Source: Candidatus Bathyarchaeota archaeon (GTDB lineage: Archaea > Thermoproteota > Bathyarchaeia > Bathyarchaeales > Bathycorpusculaceae). From it: a DNA stretch of 64,000 bases. Numbering within the stretch: the stretch's first letter is position 1; every line of letters begins with the position of its first letter. The notes under the pieces were generated by a model, which saw only the letters and a program-made list of their open reading frames with translations, did no database searches and had not been told where the DNA came from. The position numbers were made by a program, and so were the translations under genes. This document shows, one piece after another, positions 1 through 8,967 of this stretch. The stretch lies in assembly GCA_003164295.1 (NCBI GenBank), contig PLTA01000060.1, positions 76,555-140,554 on the forward strand. The letters run 5' to 3'.

Positions 1-181
1 ATCAAAAAGAACCCGACGATAATCCCAAATATAGGGCCAATTAATGTGAGATAATACGCTTCAGTGGATTGTTGCTTGCCGCTTGTTGAGTTTGCATTGT
101 TGCTTTTTCACTTAAATCGAATTTTATCTGTCATTTTACATAAAACATTATGGGTGGGCTAGTTAAGAAGCAAGCATGCCT

Positions 182-793
182 TTAGTTGCCGAGTTTCATT
201 AATGATTTGACGCGCTCATAGTCTTCTGGAGTATCGATGTCCATGATGCTCCATTCTGGTGCTTCAACCGTCACAAGCTTATCAGCATGGGCATGGACCA
301 CATCTCGAATAGTCTGCGTTTCTTCGAGGCTCATTATTTCCCCGAACAATTCATGTCTGAACAAAAGTGGATGCCCCTCCTTACCATTGTGAACGGGACA
401 AACAATCAATGCTTCTGCGTTGCTCTCTATCGTTTGAATCATTGTCATCAAAAAGCTCGGGTCCAAAATGGGCTGGTCACCAAGAATCAAAAATACTGCA
501 TAAACATTTGAAATTACAGTCAGTCCTGTTTGAAATGAAGAAATCATTCCCTTCTCATAATCTATATTTAACGCAATCTTGACCCCGCCCAACCTTGGCT
601 TTATGACTTCAACAATCTCCTCAAGTTTGTGTCCTAAAACAACCACCTGTTCATTTATGTTAGCGACTGCTAAAGCATCCAAAATATTCTCTATGATCGT
701 TTTGCCATTCAAACGTAAAAGAAGCTTGTTTTGACCCATCCTTTCAGATTTGCCAGCCGCCAACACAACCGCTCCAACAATCACCGTTAACAC
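182..793 (-). CDS. MobA/MocA-like nucleotidyltransferase
   Basis: This 203-aa protein is a single GT-A nucleotidyltransferase domain of the molybdenum-cofactor cytidylyl/guanylyl-transferase type. The N-terminal NTP-binding loop LAAGKSERMG lies at residues 11-20 and is followed by the conserved Lys of QNKLLL. The metal-site motif GDQP is at 105-108, a GHPLLF segment typical of MocA proteins comes later, and DIDTPEDY lies near the C-terminus. Family members join CTP or GTP to molybdopterin in the cytosol, though some act on other phospho-acceptors. The start ATG sits in an A+T-rich leader with no neighbour on the same strand, so it appears monocistronic. The family is secure, but the exact substrate cannot be read from sequence. 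Confidence 0.85.
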   Translation of the reverse strand: MLTVIVGAVVLAAGKSERMGQNKLLLRLNGKTIIENILDALAVANINEQVVVLGHKLEEIVEVIKPRLGGVKIALNIDYEKGMISSFQTGLTVISNVYAVFLILGDQPILDPSFLMTMIQTIESNAEALIVCPVHNGKEGHPLLFRHELFGEIMSLEETQTIRDVVHAHADKLVTVEAPEWSIMDIDTPEDYERVKSLMKLGN

Positions 794-1395
794 CTACATT
801 GATGCTAACAGTATCTATTCTTACCAAATAATAAATTGTTTCTGAGTATTCAGAAGTTCCTCAAGTGAGTTGGGGTGAAGTTGCAAGCTTTTTGTAAAAC
901 CGCGGCTAGAGCATTCAAGGCCCAACTATGAACAAAGAGGCGCATTAAACTTTTAATAAAAATCACTATTCCAAACATGCAAAAACCAAGATGCACGACA
1001 CTCACAGAAGTGAGAATATTGTTTAAGTTCAATCCACGTCAAATATCGTGAAGAACGGTTCAAATTCACAATACTATATGATCTTTCACGAACAGTTAGC
1101 AATTCTAAGACTTATTTGAAGCGTATTCTAATATTGAAATTACAGTTTTTTGACCCATTCGCTTCAATTCAACTCTAAAAAGCTTATCCAACCGCACCAA
1201 CGCCAAGAGCTACTTGCGGATCTACTTGATCAATAAAAAAAGTTAGCCACTATCAATAAAGTTATTAAAAAGGGTGTAAAATGCCTATTTGATTATCGGC
1301 TATGTTTTTTCGTCTCAAATCTGCAAAGTTAAATAAACACGCTTTTAAGCACGGAAAGCAATTATTTTCAAACATCTGAATTAGAGGTTTACTGT
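794..1395. other. intergenic region, no supported gene
   Basis: About 600 A+T-rich bases separate the divergent MobA-like and aIF1A genes. An open frame on the minus strand (850-1032) has no start signal or recognisable content. A short imperfect inverted repeat (TCGTGAA near 1047 and TTCACGA near 1085) is visible, but nothing convincing as an RNA gene. The region probably holds both divergent promoters. Confidence 0.5.
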
Positions 1396-1701
1396 TTGGG
1401 TAAGAAAAAAGTGTTAAGCGAAGGCGCAATCGGCGAATTAGTTTATCCTGGGCAAGGAGAAGTCTTAGGGATAGTTATCAAGCTGCTTGGTTTTGACCGT
1501 ATATTAGTTAAATGCCAGGATGGCGCAGAACGTTTATGCCGAATTCGCGGAAAAATGAAGAGGCGCGTTTGGATTCGTGAAGGCGATATTGTGATTGTTT
1601 CACCTTGGGATTTTCAAACTGATAAACGTGGTGACGTTGTTTGGCGTTACACTCATGGACAAGCTGATACGCTACGGCGCAAGGGTATATTAACCCTTTA
1701 A
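1396..1701 (+). CDS. Translation initiation factor aIF1A
   Basis: This 101-aa protein is a complete archaeal eIF1A homologue with an S1-like OB fold. Landmarks are the GELVYPGQGEVLGIV segment, LVKCQDGAERLCRIRGKMKRRVWI (the RNA-binding OB core with the characteristic RIRGKMKRR), and GDIVIVSPWDFQ. It binds the A-site of the small ribosomal subunit and helps position initiator tRNA. The start is TTG at 1396, preceded by a GAGGT Shine-Dalgarno sequence (1384-1388). Its length is normal for the family. The next gene downstream is the ribosome-biogenesis pair RIO1-KH, which fits a translation neighbourhood. Confidence 0.96.
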   Translation: MGKKKVLSEGAIGELVYPGQGEVLGIVIKLLGFDRILVKCQDGAERLCRIRGKMKRRVWIREGDIVIVSPWDFQTDKRGDVVWRYTHGQADTLRRKGILTL

Positions 1702-1948
1702 AACTTTATTTTAAAAAATTTTTTATCCATCTAAGAAAATAGTAGTATTTTTGACTTTAGTAGTTTTTGAGAGTTTCCCAATTTACTCTTTTGCTTAAGG
1801 GTCTTTCAGAAGCCATTTGCCAAAGTTTTCTAAAAATGCCTTAAAATTTGCAGTCGTAATTAAAGAAAATATACAAAAATTTTATTACAATAAAAATATA
1901 GTTTCGAGTACTTTTAATAGCCTGAAGCAGTTAGCATGCTTGAACGTT

Positions 1949-2734
1949 ATGTCTAGAAAAGCCCAAGAACGCATCGCTCATACTGAAAGAAGAATAGAAC
2001 GCAGAGACAAAATGCTAACCCACGACAAATCCAAGGAACGGGCCACTGTAGAAGAGGTTTTTGACCAAACAACCCGTCTGGTTGTTTTTGACATGTTAAA
2101 CAGCGGCATATTCTACGAACTCAATGGCGTTGTTAGTTCTGGCAAAGAAGCACGCGTTTACTGGGGCACAACTAAAGAAGGCGTAGATCTAGCAGTAAAA
2201 ATTTACTTAACTTCATCTGCCGAATTCAAAAGAGGTATGCACAAATACATCGAAGGCGATCCCCGCTTCAAAGATGTCAAACATGACACTCGGTCGCTGA
2301 TGGCTGTTTGGGCACAGAAGGAGTTTCGGAATTTAGGAGAAGCTTACGCGGCAAAGGTTCGAGTACCAAAGCCCATAGCCGTTAAAAGCAATGTTGTAGT
2401 TATGGAATTTATTGGTAAAAACGGTGTTAGTGCGCCTTCTTTAAAGGAGCAGTCGCCAGATAACCCTGAACGCATTTATAAAATTATAGTTACCTCTGTT
2501 AAACGGCTCTACCAGAAGGCAAAGATAGTCCACGGTGACTTAAGCGAATATAATATTATGATGTGGAAGGGAAGACCCGTCATTTTTGATGTGTCCCAGT
2601 CCGTTTCAATTGAGCATCCTATGGCTGACTTCATGCTTACCCGAGATATAGCAAATGTAAATAGGTTCTTTAGTAGGTTAAATGTTAAAGTTATTCCAGT
2701 TGAAGAGTTCCATAAAATGGTTGTTGGTAAATAA
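1949..2734 (+). CDS. rio1: RIO1-type atypical serine/threonine kinase
   Basis: This is a RIO1-family kinase needed in archaea and eukaryotes for late maturation of the small ribosomal subunit. The nucleotide loop is SSGKEARVYWG, with the lysine of LAVKIY. The RIO1-specific linker includes WAQKEFRNL, the hinge is VVMEFIGKNG, the catalytic loop is HGDLSEYN, and the metal-binding motif is FDVSQ. The open frame extends to 1817, but the first 44 codons are low-complexity and unlike the family. ATG 1949 (MSRKAQERIAH) gives a standard 261-aa protein. Its stop codon overlaps the ATG of the KH gene (TAATG), so the two are translationally coupled. Confidence 0.94.
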   Translation: MSRKAQERIAHTERRIERRDKMLTHDKSKERATVEEVFDQTTRLVVFDMLNSGIFYELNGVVSSGKEARVYWGTTKEGVDLAVKIYLTSSAEFKRGMHKYIEGDPRFKDVKHDTRSLMAVWAQKEFRNLGEAYAAKVRVPKPIAVKSNVVVMEFIGKNGVSAPSLKEQSPDNPERIYKIIVTSVKRLYQKAKIVHGDLSEYNIMMWKGRPVIFDVSQSVSIEHPMADFMLTRDIANVNRFFSRLNVKVIPVEEFHKMVVGK

Positions 2735-3309
2735 TGTCCCGTCCAGACATGTTTGTGAAAATTCCTAAAGAACGCGTCGGCATCTTAATCGGTCCTGAAG
2801 GCAAAGTTAAGAAGAATATCGAGGAAAAACTTGAGGTTAAACTGGAAATTGACACAGAAGGCAGCGTTACCATTGTGCTTTCAGAAAAAGCAAAGGACCC
2901 ATCTTTACTGTTAAAAGCCAAAGACGTTGTAACAGCAATCGGCAGAGGCTTTCCACCTGAAACAGCTGACCGGCTAATACGTAACGAAGACGAAATTTTC
3001 GATATGATAGATTTACGCGTCATTTTTGGACGTTCAGAATCCGACATAAAACGCATAAAAGGCAGAATCATCGGTGCAGAAGGAAAAACAAGAAAACTAA
3101 TTGAAGAACTGACCGAAGCTGATGTTGTAGTTTATGGTCACACTGTTGGAATTATTGGCAGTTTTGAAGAAGCGGACGCGGCAAGGAATGCTGTCCAGAT
3201 GATCGTGGATGGTTGTGAGCATCATACAGTTTATAATTATTTGCAGAAGAAGAGAACTGAACTAAAGAAACAGAAACTTCAGTTATGGGAAAAGCCACAG
3301 GAAAAATAA
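2734..3309 (+). CDS. Dim2/Pno1-type KH-domain RNA-binding protein
   Basis: This 191-aa protein has two KH domains, as in archaeal Dim2/Pno1 and aIF2-associated KH proteins. KH1 carries GILIGPEGKVKKNIEEKL (residues 14-31) and KH2 carries GRIIGAEGKTRKLIEELT with the GxxG loop. In this family, KH2 binds the 3' end of 16S-type rRNA precursors and works with RIO1 and Nob1. The overlap with rio1 (shared A of TAATG) is the usual archaeal arrangement and supports a joint role in 30S assembly. A Lys-rich tail ends the protein. No neighbouring gene competes for this function. Confidence 0.93.
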   Translation: MSRPDMFVKIPKERVGILIGPEGKVKKNIEEKLEVKLEIDTEGSVTIVLSEKAKDPSLLLKAKDVVTAIGRGFPPETADRLIRNEDEIFDMIDLRVIFGRSESDIKRIKGRIIGAEGKTRKLIEELTEADVVVYGHTVGIIGSFEEADAARNAVQMIVDGCEHHTVYNYLQKKRTELKKQKLQLWEKPQEK

Positions 3310-3513
3310 TCTCCTTTTTTAAATAAGCCTTTTCCAAGGGAAAAAGTTTTAGTTGGATCATTGTTAAATTTTATTCAAAAGTGAAATCAAAATTTTTCTT
3401 TCAGGACAGCGTTTGCTAACCTAAGCCATTATAACTTTTTTTGTTTGAAAGTCATAAATAGATAGGAATATAAATTAAAATATCATTGCCAGAAAAAAAT
3501 AAAAAAAGATAAT

Positions 3514-3861
3514 TCAAGTGTTCTCTCTAAAAGTGTAGTCACAGCTTGTGCATCTTAGGAATTGAGTGGATGATTCATCTGCGCCTCTTGTTTGGACCTG
3601 CCAAGCATATGCATTCTTGTTTTCACACCTCGGACAAGTAACCTGTATTGTTGGCAAAACGCTCAACTGATTTTCTTTACCTATAACAGAAACCAACTGT
3701 TTAGGACTGTGCTCAATGATTTTGCCTTTAATGTTAATATTTTCAGTCGATTCTTTTGTTTTTTCTCCACATTTATTGCAAGCAAGCACAAGCATCGCTT
3801 GTTGTCCTGACTTGACCTTTTTTGGTACCAATCGGGAACCGCATTTTAAACAGAAGTCCAT
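3514..3861 (-). CDS. Transcription factor S (TFIIS/RPB9-like)
   Basis: This 115-aa protein has two zinc ribbons. The N-terminal one uses CLKC and CNKC, and the C-terminal one uses CPRC and CTSC. The acidic hairpin loop GADESST between the C-terminal cysteine pairs carries the Asp-Glu that reaches the RNA polymerase active site. It therefore resembles a cleavage-stimulating TFS, not an inhibitory paralogue. TFS rescues backtracked RNA polymerase and improves fidelity. The length is typical. The gene stands alone, convergent to the rio1-KH pair, with an A+T-rich upstream region. Confidence 0.95.
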   Translation of the reverse strand: MDFCLKCGSRLVPKKVKSGQQAMLVLACNKCGEKTKESTENINIKGKIIEHSPKQLVSVIGKENQLSVLPTIQVTCPRCENKNAYAWQVQTRGADESSTQFLRCTSCDYTFRENT

Positions 3862-4145
3862 TCAACCAACCCCTTGATTAATTTGTTTCTACTTAATTTC
3901 ACCATTAGACGCAATGAATAATAAAAAAACTTGTGACTGCATCAAAGCTATAACAAGAGTTAGAGCATGCTTACTTGCCTCCCAAGCTTAATCATGCAGC
4001 TTATTGAACCATAAGTAATAGCCAAATAATCTCTGGAATCATCTATTTTTGATGAAGGGTTTTCAGTGTAGCTATAGCTTTTCAGAAAAAACAAACGCTT
4101 TTTAATGGAAACGCTTGCTAATATGAACCAAAAAAGGGGTAAGTT

Positions 4146-4712
4146 ATGAGCGCTGACAAAATAGTTATTGGGTTAGCAGGGATGCCTGGCTCAGGCAAAT
4201 CTTTAGTCGTTGAAACTGCAAAGGAGTTAGGGTACGCAATAGTTGTCATGGGAGACGTTATTAGAGAGGAAACCCTGAAACTTGGCTTAGAATTAACTCC
4301 GCAGAATGTGGGGAAAGTTATGCTTCAATTGCGAGCTGACGGCGGTGTGACAGCAGTTGCTCAGAAATGCATTCCAAAAATAGAGTCGCAAAAAAACAGC
4401 AAAATCCTCATTGACGGGTTAAGAAGCCTTCACGAGCTGGAAGCTTTCAAATCACATTTTGCCAAGTTCAGTCTTGCCGCCGTTCATGCGCCTCCAGAAA
4501 CAAGGTTCACTCGCCTTTCTAACAGACGCAGAAGCGACGACTCTAACGGATGGGAAGTTTTCCATGAACGCGATATGCGTGAGCTCAGCGTTGGATTGGG
4601 AAATGTGATTGCATTGGCTGAACAAATGATCGTTAACGATGCTAGTATTGAAGAAGTAAAAAGAAGAATTGCAGAAGCTTTTCGGAGGATTGAAACAAAA
4701 TGGTTGAAGTAA
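4146..4712 (+). CDS. UPF0200-type P-loop kinase-like protein
   Basis: This 188-aa P-loop protein matches the archaeal UPF0200 family, which is related to dephospho-CoA and adenylate kinases. The Walker A motif GMPGSGKS lies at residues 12-19, followed by VVMGDVIREE, a hallmark of this family. Later segments are ILIDGLRSLHELEAF and a lid-like RLSNRRRSDD. The substrate is not known from sequence. Its 3' end overlaps the next gene (UPF0201) by 13 bases. This UPF0200-UPF0201 pairing is common in archaea, and the two are probably co-expressed with the beta-CASP gene that follows. Confidence 0.88.
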   Translation: MSADKIVIGLAGMPGSGKSLVVETAKELGYAIVVMGDVIREETLKLGLELTPQNVGKVMLQLRADGGVTAVAQKCIPKIESQKNSKILIDGLRSLHELEAFKSHFAKFSLAAVHAPPETRFTRLSNRRRSDDSNGWEVFHERDMRELSVGLGNVIALAEQMIVNDASIEEVKRRIAEAFRRIETKWLK

Positions 4713-5104
4713 CAGTTAATGTTGAAACTCAAATTAACCCGACGGAAAGCGAAGAAAAAGTCAAAGCAGCGATAACTAACATTTTAGGCAATGCTTCAAT
4801 AACTGTGAAGTCAGAAGGCAAATTCAGCATTTTAAAGGCTCAAGCCGAAGGTCAAGAATCCCTCATTAAACTTCGCAACATATTGCGCAGTGACAGAGTC
4901 CGCGACGCCTCCAGAAAAGTGCTTTTCCGCAGTACAAGAGGCAACACTATCAGGTTCTGTTTAAACAAGCAGGTTGCCTTTGCAGGTCACATTTCTTTTT
5001 GCGAAGAAAATGCAGAGTCGCCTCTTGGTCCATTAAAAGTAACAGTTGAAACAGATAATCCGCAGTCACTTGTTGAGTGGCTGGCTGAAAAAACCGAAAG
5101 ATAA
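4700..5104 (+). CDS. UPF0201-type RNA-binding protein
   Basis: This 134-aa protein resembles the archaeal UPF0201/COG1325 family of small predicted RNA-binding proteins. Visible parts are an N-terminal beta-alpha-beta stretch (EVTVNVETQINPTESEEKVKAAI), the middle segment LRNILRSDRVRDASRKVL, conserved in this family, and FCLNKQVAFAGHISFCEE. The start ATG lies inside the preceding kinase-like gene, so translation is likely coupled. Its position between a P-loop kinase and a beta-CASP nuclease fits an RNA-related role, but that is inference from context. Confidence 0.85.
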   Translation: MVEVTVNVETQINPTESEEKVKAAITNILGNASITVKSEGKFSILKAQAEGQESLIKLRNILRSDRVRDASRKVLFRSTRGNTIRFCLNKQVAFAGHISFCEENAESPLGPLKVTVETDNPQSLVEWLAEKTER

Positions 5105-5116
5105 GAAGGGCTATCT

Positions 5117-6136
5117 GTGTCTTTAAGGGCTAGAGTCGCAAAAAATGGTGCTATTCTGCTAGGGGATAGCGTAGCTTGCGACGCTTTTGATGATTCTATG
5201 CCCTTGCGTATTGTAACTCATGCGCATGCAGATCATCTTGGTGGTTTACGGAAAAGTTTGAAGCGCTGCGAAAAAGTTTTGATGACTAAAGCGACGCGTG
5301 ACCTTGCAGAAATATTGGATGATTCACTCAAACTTCATGATGCTCCAATACAAACAATGACATATGGAAAAGCCATCAAGTACGGCGACGAAAAAATCAC
5401 GCTACTCAAAGCTGACCATATTTTGGGGGCTGCACAGGTGCTAGTTGAGGATGCTGGCGGCATAAGAATCGCTTACAGTGGCGATTTCAGAATTGACGAA
5501 ACTCCTGTTGTGGACTGTGATGTCCTGGTTGTTGATTCTACATATGGCAGTCCATCATTTAGGAGACGTTTTGATGTGGATGTTCGGGAACTTTTAGTTT
5601 CTATGATTGAAAAACGCCTAAGAGGCGGCGCTGTTTATGTTTTCGGGTACCATGGCAAACTCCAGGAAATTATGCAGCTTCTAAGAAAAGCCGACGTTTC
5701 CGTTCCGTTTGTTATGCCTGAGAAGGTTTATGCAGTTACAAAAGTCTGTGAGAACCATGGAATGAATTTGGGCTGTCTGTCGCTTTCCACTGACAAGGAT
5801 GGACAGGCACTCTTAGGCGGCGATCTTCCATGCGTCGCATTTTACCACATGAATTCTCGTCAACACGTCGGCTTAAAAAATTCACGTATATGTGTAAGCG
5901 GCTGGGAATTTAGCACCCCTTGCAGGCAAATCGGTGACAGAGAATATTTAGTCGCCTTGAGTGATCATTCCGATTTTGATGGCTCGATTGAATATGTTAA
6001 ACGTTCACGGGCAAAGCAAGTAATCACAGATAATTATCGAGGTGGCCACGGTGCAATTTTAGCTAAGGAAATCCGCAAGCGCCTGGGCGTTTCCGCAATC
6101 GCCTTGCCAAGAAGTCAAGGTCAAACTACACTGTAA
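5117..6136 (+). CDS. MBL-fold beta-CASP-like nuclease
   Basis: This 339-aa metallo-beta-lactamase protein belongs to the mRNA 3'-end processing/exonuclease branch (YSH1-like). The zinc site HAHADHLGG lies around residues 35-43, with further ligands in DHILGAAQVL, in YSGDFR and in the C-terminal SDHSDFDG. The beta-CASP part is shorter than in full CPSF73-type enzymes, and there is no N-terminal KH region. It is therefore a compact single-domain nuclease, or possibly a related MBL hydrolase. The GTG start at 5117 lies 12 bases after the UPF0201 stop. A role in RNA trimming is likely but not specified by sequence. Confidence 0.85.
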   Translation: MSLRARVAKNGAILLGDSVACDAFDDSMPLRIVTHAHADHLGGLRKSLKRCEKVLMTKATRDLAEILDDSLKLHDAPIQTMTYGKAIKYGDEKITLLKADHILGAAQVLVEDAGGIRIAYSGDFRIDETPVVDCDVLVVDSTYGSPSFRRRFDVDVRELLVSMIEKRLRGGAVYVFGYHGKLQEIMQLLRKADVSVPFVMPEKVYAVTKVCENHGMNLGCLSLSTDKDGQALLGGDLPCVAFYHMNSRQHVGLKNSRICVSGWEFSTPCRQIGDREYLVALSDHSDFDGSIEYVKRSRAKQVITDNYRGGHGAILAKEIRKRLGVSAIALPRSQGQTTL

Positions 6137-6219
6137 CCCGATGGTTTCAGGTTAAAGGTTGCTTAAAGCTTAAAAGCGAAAAAACAAACTACACTCACCT
6201 TAACTCAAGGGATTAAAAA

Positions 6220-7488
6220 ATGAATAAATCATCAGTAATTTCAGGCTTCTACAAACTGCCCATTAAAGAACGTTTAGCGATTGTTAAAGATTTTGCAGGA
6301 TTAACCGATGAAGAAATAAGTTTACTTGAGAATACGGGATCTTTGCCATTAGACGTACTTGATCACATGGTGGAAAATGTCATCGGCGTTTTTCCTGAAC
6401 CGATGGGCGTCGGCGTTAACTTCCAAATAAACGGAAAAGACTACCTTATCCCAATGGCAACAGAAGAGCCAAGTGTGATTGCAGCTGCCAGCTACGCCGC
6501 CAAAATGGTTCGTGACGGAGGAGGCTTCCACACTAGCAGCACCTCTCCCATTATGATTGGGCAAATCCAAGTTGTCAAACTAAAAGACGCCAAAACCGCC
6601 AAAAAACAGGTCTTAGATGCCAGAGCTAATATTCTCAAAAAAGCCAACGACCAAGATCCCGTACTGAACAGTTTCGGCGGAGGGGCCAAAGACCTTGATG
6701 CCCGCATCTTAGAAACGACCATGGGGCAAATGCTAATCGTGCACTTGTTTGTTGACTGCCGCGACGCCATGGGAGCCAACGCAGTGAACACGATGGCTGA
6801 AGCCATAGCCCCAATGATTGAAGAGCTAACAGGCGGACACGTTTACCTACGCATTATCTCGAATTTGGCTGTAAAGCGCCTTGCAAAAGCATGGTGCACC
6901 GTTCCCAAAGAAGCCTTAGGTGGAGAAACAGTAGTCGACGGTATCGCCTACGCCTCAGCTTTTGCAGCAGCGGACCCCTACCGAGCGGCTACACATAACA
7001 AGGGCGCCATGAACGGAATAATTGCAGTAGTTTTAGCCACAGGCAACGACCACCGCGCCATTGAAGCAGGCGGACACGCATATGCGGCTCTCAGCGGACC
7101 ATACACAACCATTTCAAAATGGACCAAAAACAAAAACGGCGACTTAGAAGGCACAATCGAATTACCCATGGCAGTTGGCTTAATCGGAGGCGCAGTCAAA
7201 ACCCACCCAATCGCACGCATATGCATGAAAATCCTAAATGTCAAATCAGCAAACGAATTCGCAGAAGTTCTAGCAGCAGTCGGCCTAGCACAAAATCTTG
7301 CAGCCCTACGTGCACTATCCAGCGAAGGCATCCAACGCGGCCACATGAACCTACATGCAAGAAACATCGCAATCACCGCAGGAGCCAAAGACGACAGGGT
7401 AGACAAAGTTGCAGCGCAGATGGTTAAAGAACACAAAGTTCGAGTAGACAGAGCTAAAGAGATCCTAGAAGAACTAACAAAACAATAG
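6220..7488 (+). CDS. HMG-CoA reductase, class II
   Basis: This 422-aa enzyme interconverts HMG-CoA and mevalonate. It is the class II form, first known from degradative bacterial enzymes. Diagnostic segments are GVNFQINGKDYLIPMATEEPS (catalytic Glu83), the dinucleotide-binding DAMGANAVNT at 182-191, THNKGAMNG (Lys261), GNDHR (Asp277), and GHMNLHARN with the catalytic His379. All catalytic residues are present. In an archaeon without another copy in view it presumably feeds isoprenoid lipid synthesis. It appears monocistronic, with a clear A+T-rich leader. The 3' half uses more GC-ending codons than its surroundings. Confidence 0.95.
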   Translation: MNKSSVISGFYKLPIKERLAIVKDFAGLTDEEISLLENTGSLPLDVLDHMVENVIGVFPEPMGVGVNFQINGKDYLIPMATEEPSVIAAASYAAKMVRDGGGFHTSSTSPIMIGQIQVVKLKDAKTAKKQVLDARANILKKANDQDPVLNSFGGGAKDLDARILETTMGQMLIVHLFVDCRDAMGANAVNTMAEAIAPMIEELTGGHVYLRIISNLAVKRLAKAWCTVPKEALGGETVVDGIAYASAFAAADPYRAATHNKGAMNGIIAVVLATGNDHRAIEAGGHAYAALSGPYTTISKWTKNKNGDLEGTIELPMAVGLIGGAVKTHPIARICMKILNVKSANEFAEVLAAVGLAQNLAALRALSSEGIQRGHMNLHARNIAITAGAKDDRVDKVAAQMVKEHKVRVDRAKEILEELTKQ

Positions 7489-7697
7489 CTCTTCAGACTT
7501 TATTTTTTACTATTTTTGCTCAAAACGCCCAAACTAAATTATCCACCAATATTTTTGTTGACATCGCTAACGTGAAAACACCTAAATATCAATTGATGTC
7601 ATCTCAGTATTTGCAGACAAACTCACATTCACATTTCAATGTTGAAGATTCAGGTGAGAATTTGCAGTGTTGGTAGTAACTCTAACTGGAGCAATTG
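7489..7697. other. intergenic, nothing recognised
   Basis: These 209 A+T-rich bases lie between the convergent HMG-CoA reductase gene and the radical SAM pseudogene. A T-rich run directly after the HMGR stop could end transcription. No reading frame or structured RNA is evident. Confidence 0.4.
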
Positions 7698-8800
7698 CTA
7701 TAACTTTTTAAAAAAGAAGAAAGCATACAAACCGCTGCTTTTAGCTTGCCGTTGATACGTAATTTTCACTTTTGGATAGTGATTCAACCCACTTCCTTTT
7801 TTCCCATAACGCACATCCCTGAATCTCCTTAAGCTCCCTGTGGTGTTGCGTATGGTTTTGAGCATTTTTGACTGTAGAGCCTCTTTGAGCGGTATGTTTT
7901 TCAGGTTAGTGTCTGAGTAGGCAATGAATGGACAGGGTTCAACGTTTCCTTCTGCGCTAACGTGGATGAATCCTCGTCGGGCTGAGAGGCATCCCCCCGA
8001 TTTCGTCTTCGTCCCATGGCAGTGCGATAAACATCGCGGGATATTTTTTGCGGAAGCCGTTTCGGATTGGCACTACTTTTGCTTTTTGCTCTGTGGAGAG
8101 GACCCAATCTTCCGTTCCAGCTGTTACGGGGGTGTATTCGACTAGCATGAAGAGTTTGCATCCTGAATCAACCAGCTGTTTAATGAACGCTTTATTGGTT
8201 ACTTCCCCAAAATTGGTTCTTGTCATGGTCAGGGTAGTTCCCCAGAATATCCCTTTATTTTTCAGCTTATCGATTTGATTTGACCAATTGGTTGTAGACT
8301 CCTGTGCCGCGTCTGCCATCTGTGTCAATTTGGTAGCCTTCCAACTCAGCAACGGGACAATGTTTTTGTTTGAGGCCATGCGCTCAAGCACTTGGTCGTT
8401 TAGCAGAAGCCCATTTGTAAACATCAAAAACATGATTTCAGGAGTTTGTTTGGAGATGTCCAGTATGTTGGGGCGCATGAGGGGTTCTCCGCCTGCTAGC
8501 ACGATAAACGATATGCCAAGTTTTTTTGCCTCATCTACTAGTCGTTCGATTCGTTCGTCGCTCATTTCTGCATCAGAATCAGCTCTCAATGCATGATGAT
8601 AACAGCCTTCACAATGTAGGTTGCATTTGCTGGTCACGCTGATGACTAGGACGGGTGGAACGTGAAGTCCTTCAAGCTCCAGTTTTTACCTGGTTTTGGC
8701 TGCTTTGTTTTGCCATCTTAGGGTTCGTAAAAAGAAAACTGATTGGGATGGGCTAGTGAGTGCGATTCTGATGGCATCTTTGAAAAGACTTTTAGAGCGT
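7698..8800 (-). pseudogene. Radical SAM/SPASM-type protein, broken
   Basis: Joined across frames, this region encodes a radical SAM protein with the cluster motif CNLHCEGCYHHAL and the glycine-rich AGGEPLMRP. A C-terminal extension (CLSARRGFIHVSAEGNVEPCPF) carries extra cysteines. There are at least two lesions. An in-frame TAA at 8686-8688 interrupts the N-terminal segment (LRTLRWQNKAAKTR, stop, KLELEGLHVPP). A C6 tract at 7993-7998 shifts the frame just before the C-terminal extension. One base fewer in that tract would restore GG-CLSARRG. The longest intact piece (7957-8637, GTG start) keeps the cluster site. The original substrate is unknown. The C6 lesion alone could be a sequencing error. 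Confidence 0.85.
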
Positions 8801-8967
8801 CGTTAACTATTTTGTTAACGTTCAAGTTTAAATCGGCGTCGGAGGCGACATTTTCAGTTATTTTGCATCGCGCCGAGAGAATGAGCTCAATCTTTTAAAG
8901 TTACGTATTTTTGTATATATAGAAAAATGGTTATCTTTTTATTTCATATTAACTAAAAAAAGAGCGC

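Noticed and set aside
850..1032. 60-codon minus-strand frame
   Set aside because: No start signal, family pattern or neighbour support; composition is that of intergenic DNA.
6978..7436. 152-codon antisense frame in HMG-CoA reductase
   Set aside because: Lies opposite a fully motif-supported enzyme and has no recognisable content of its own.
8802..8819. GTTAAC-TATTTT-GTTAAC inverted pair like the provirus operator
   Set aside because: Spacing is 12 bp centre to centre, not 9, and it sits beside a pseudogene; most likely chance in A+T-rich DNA.
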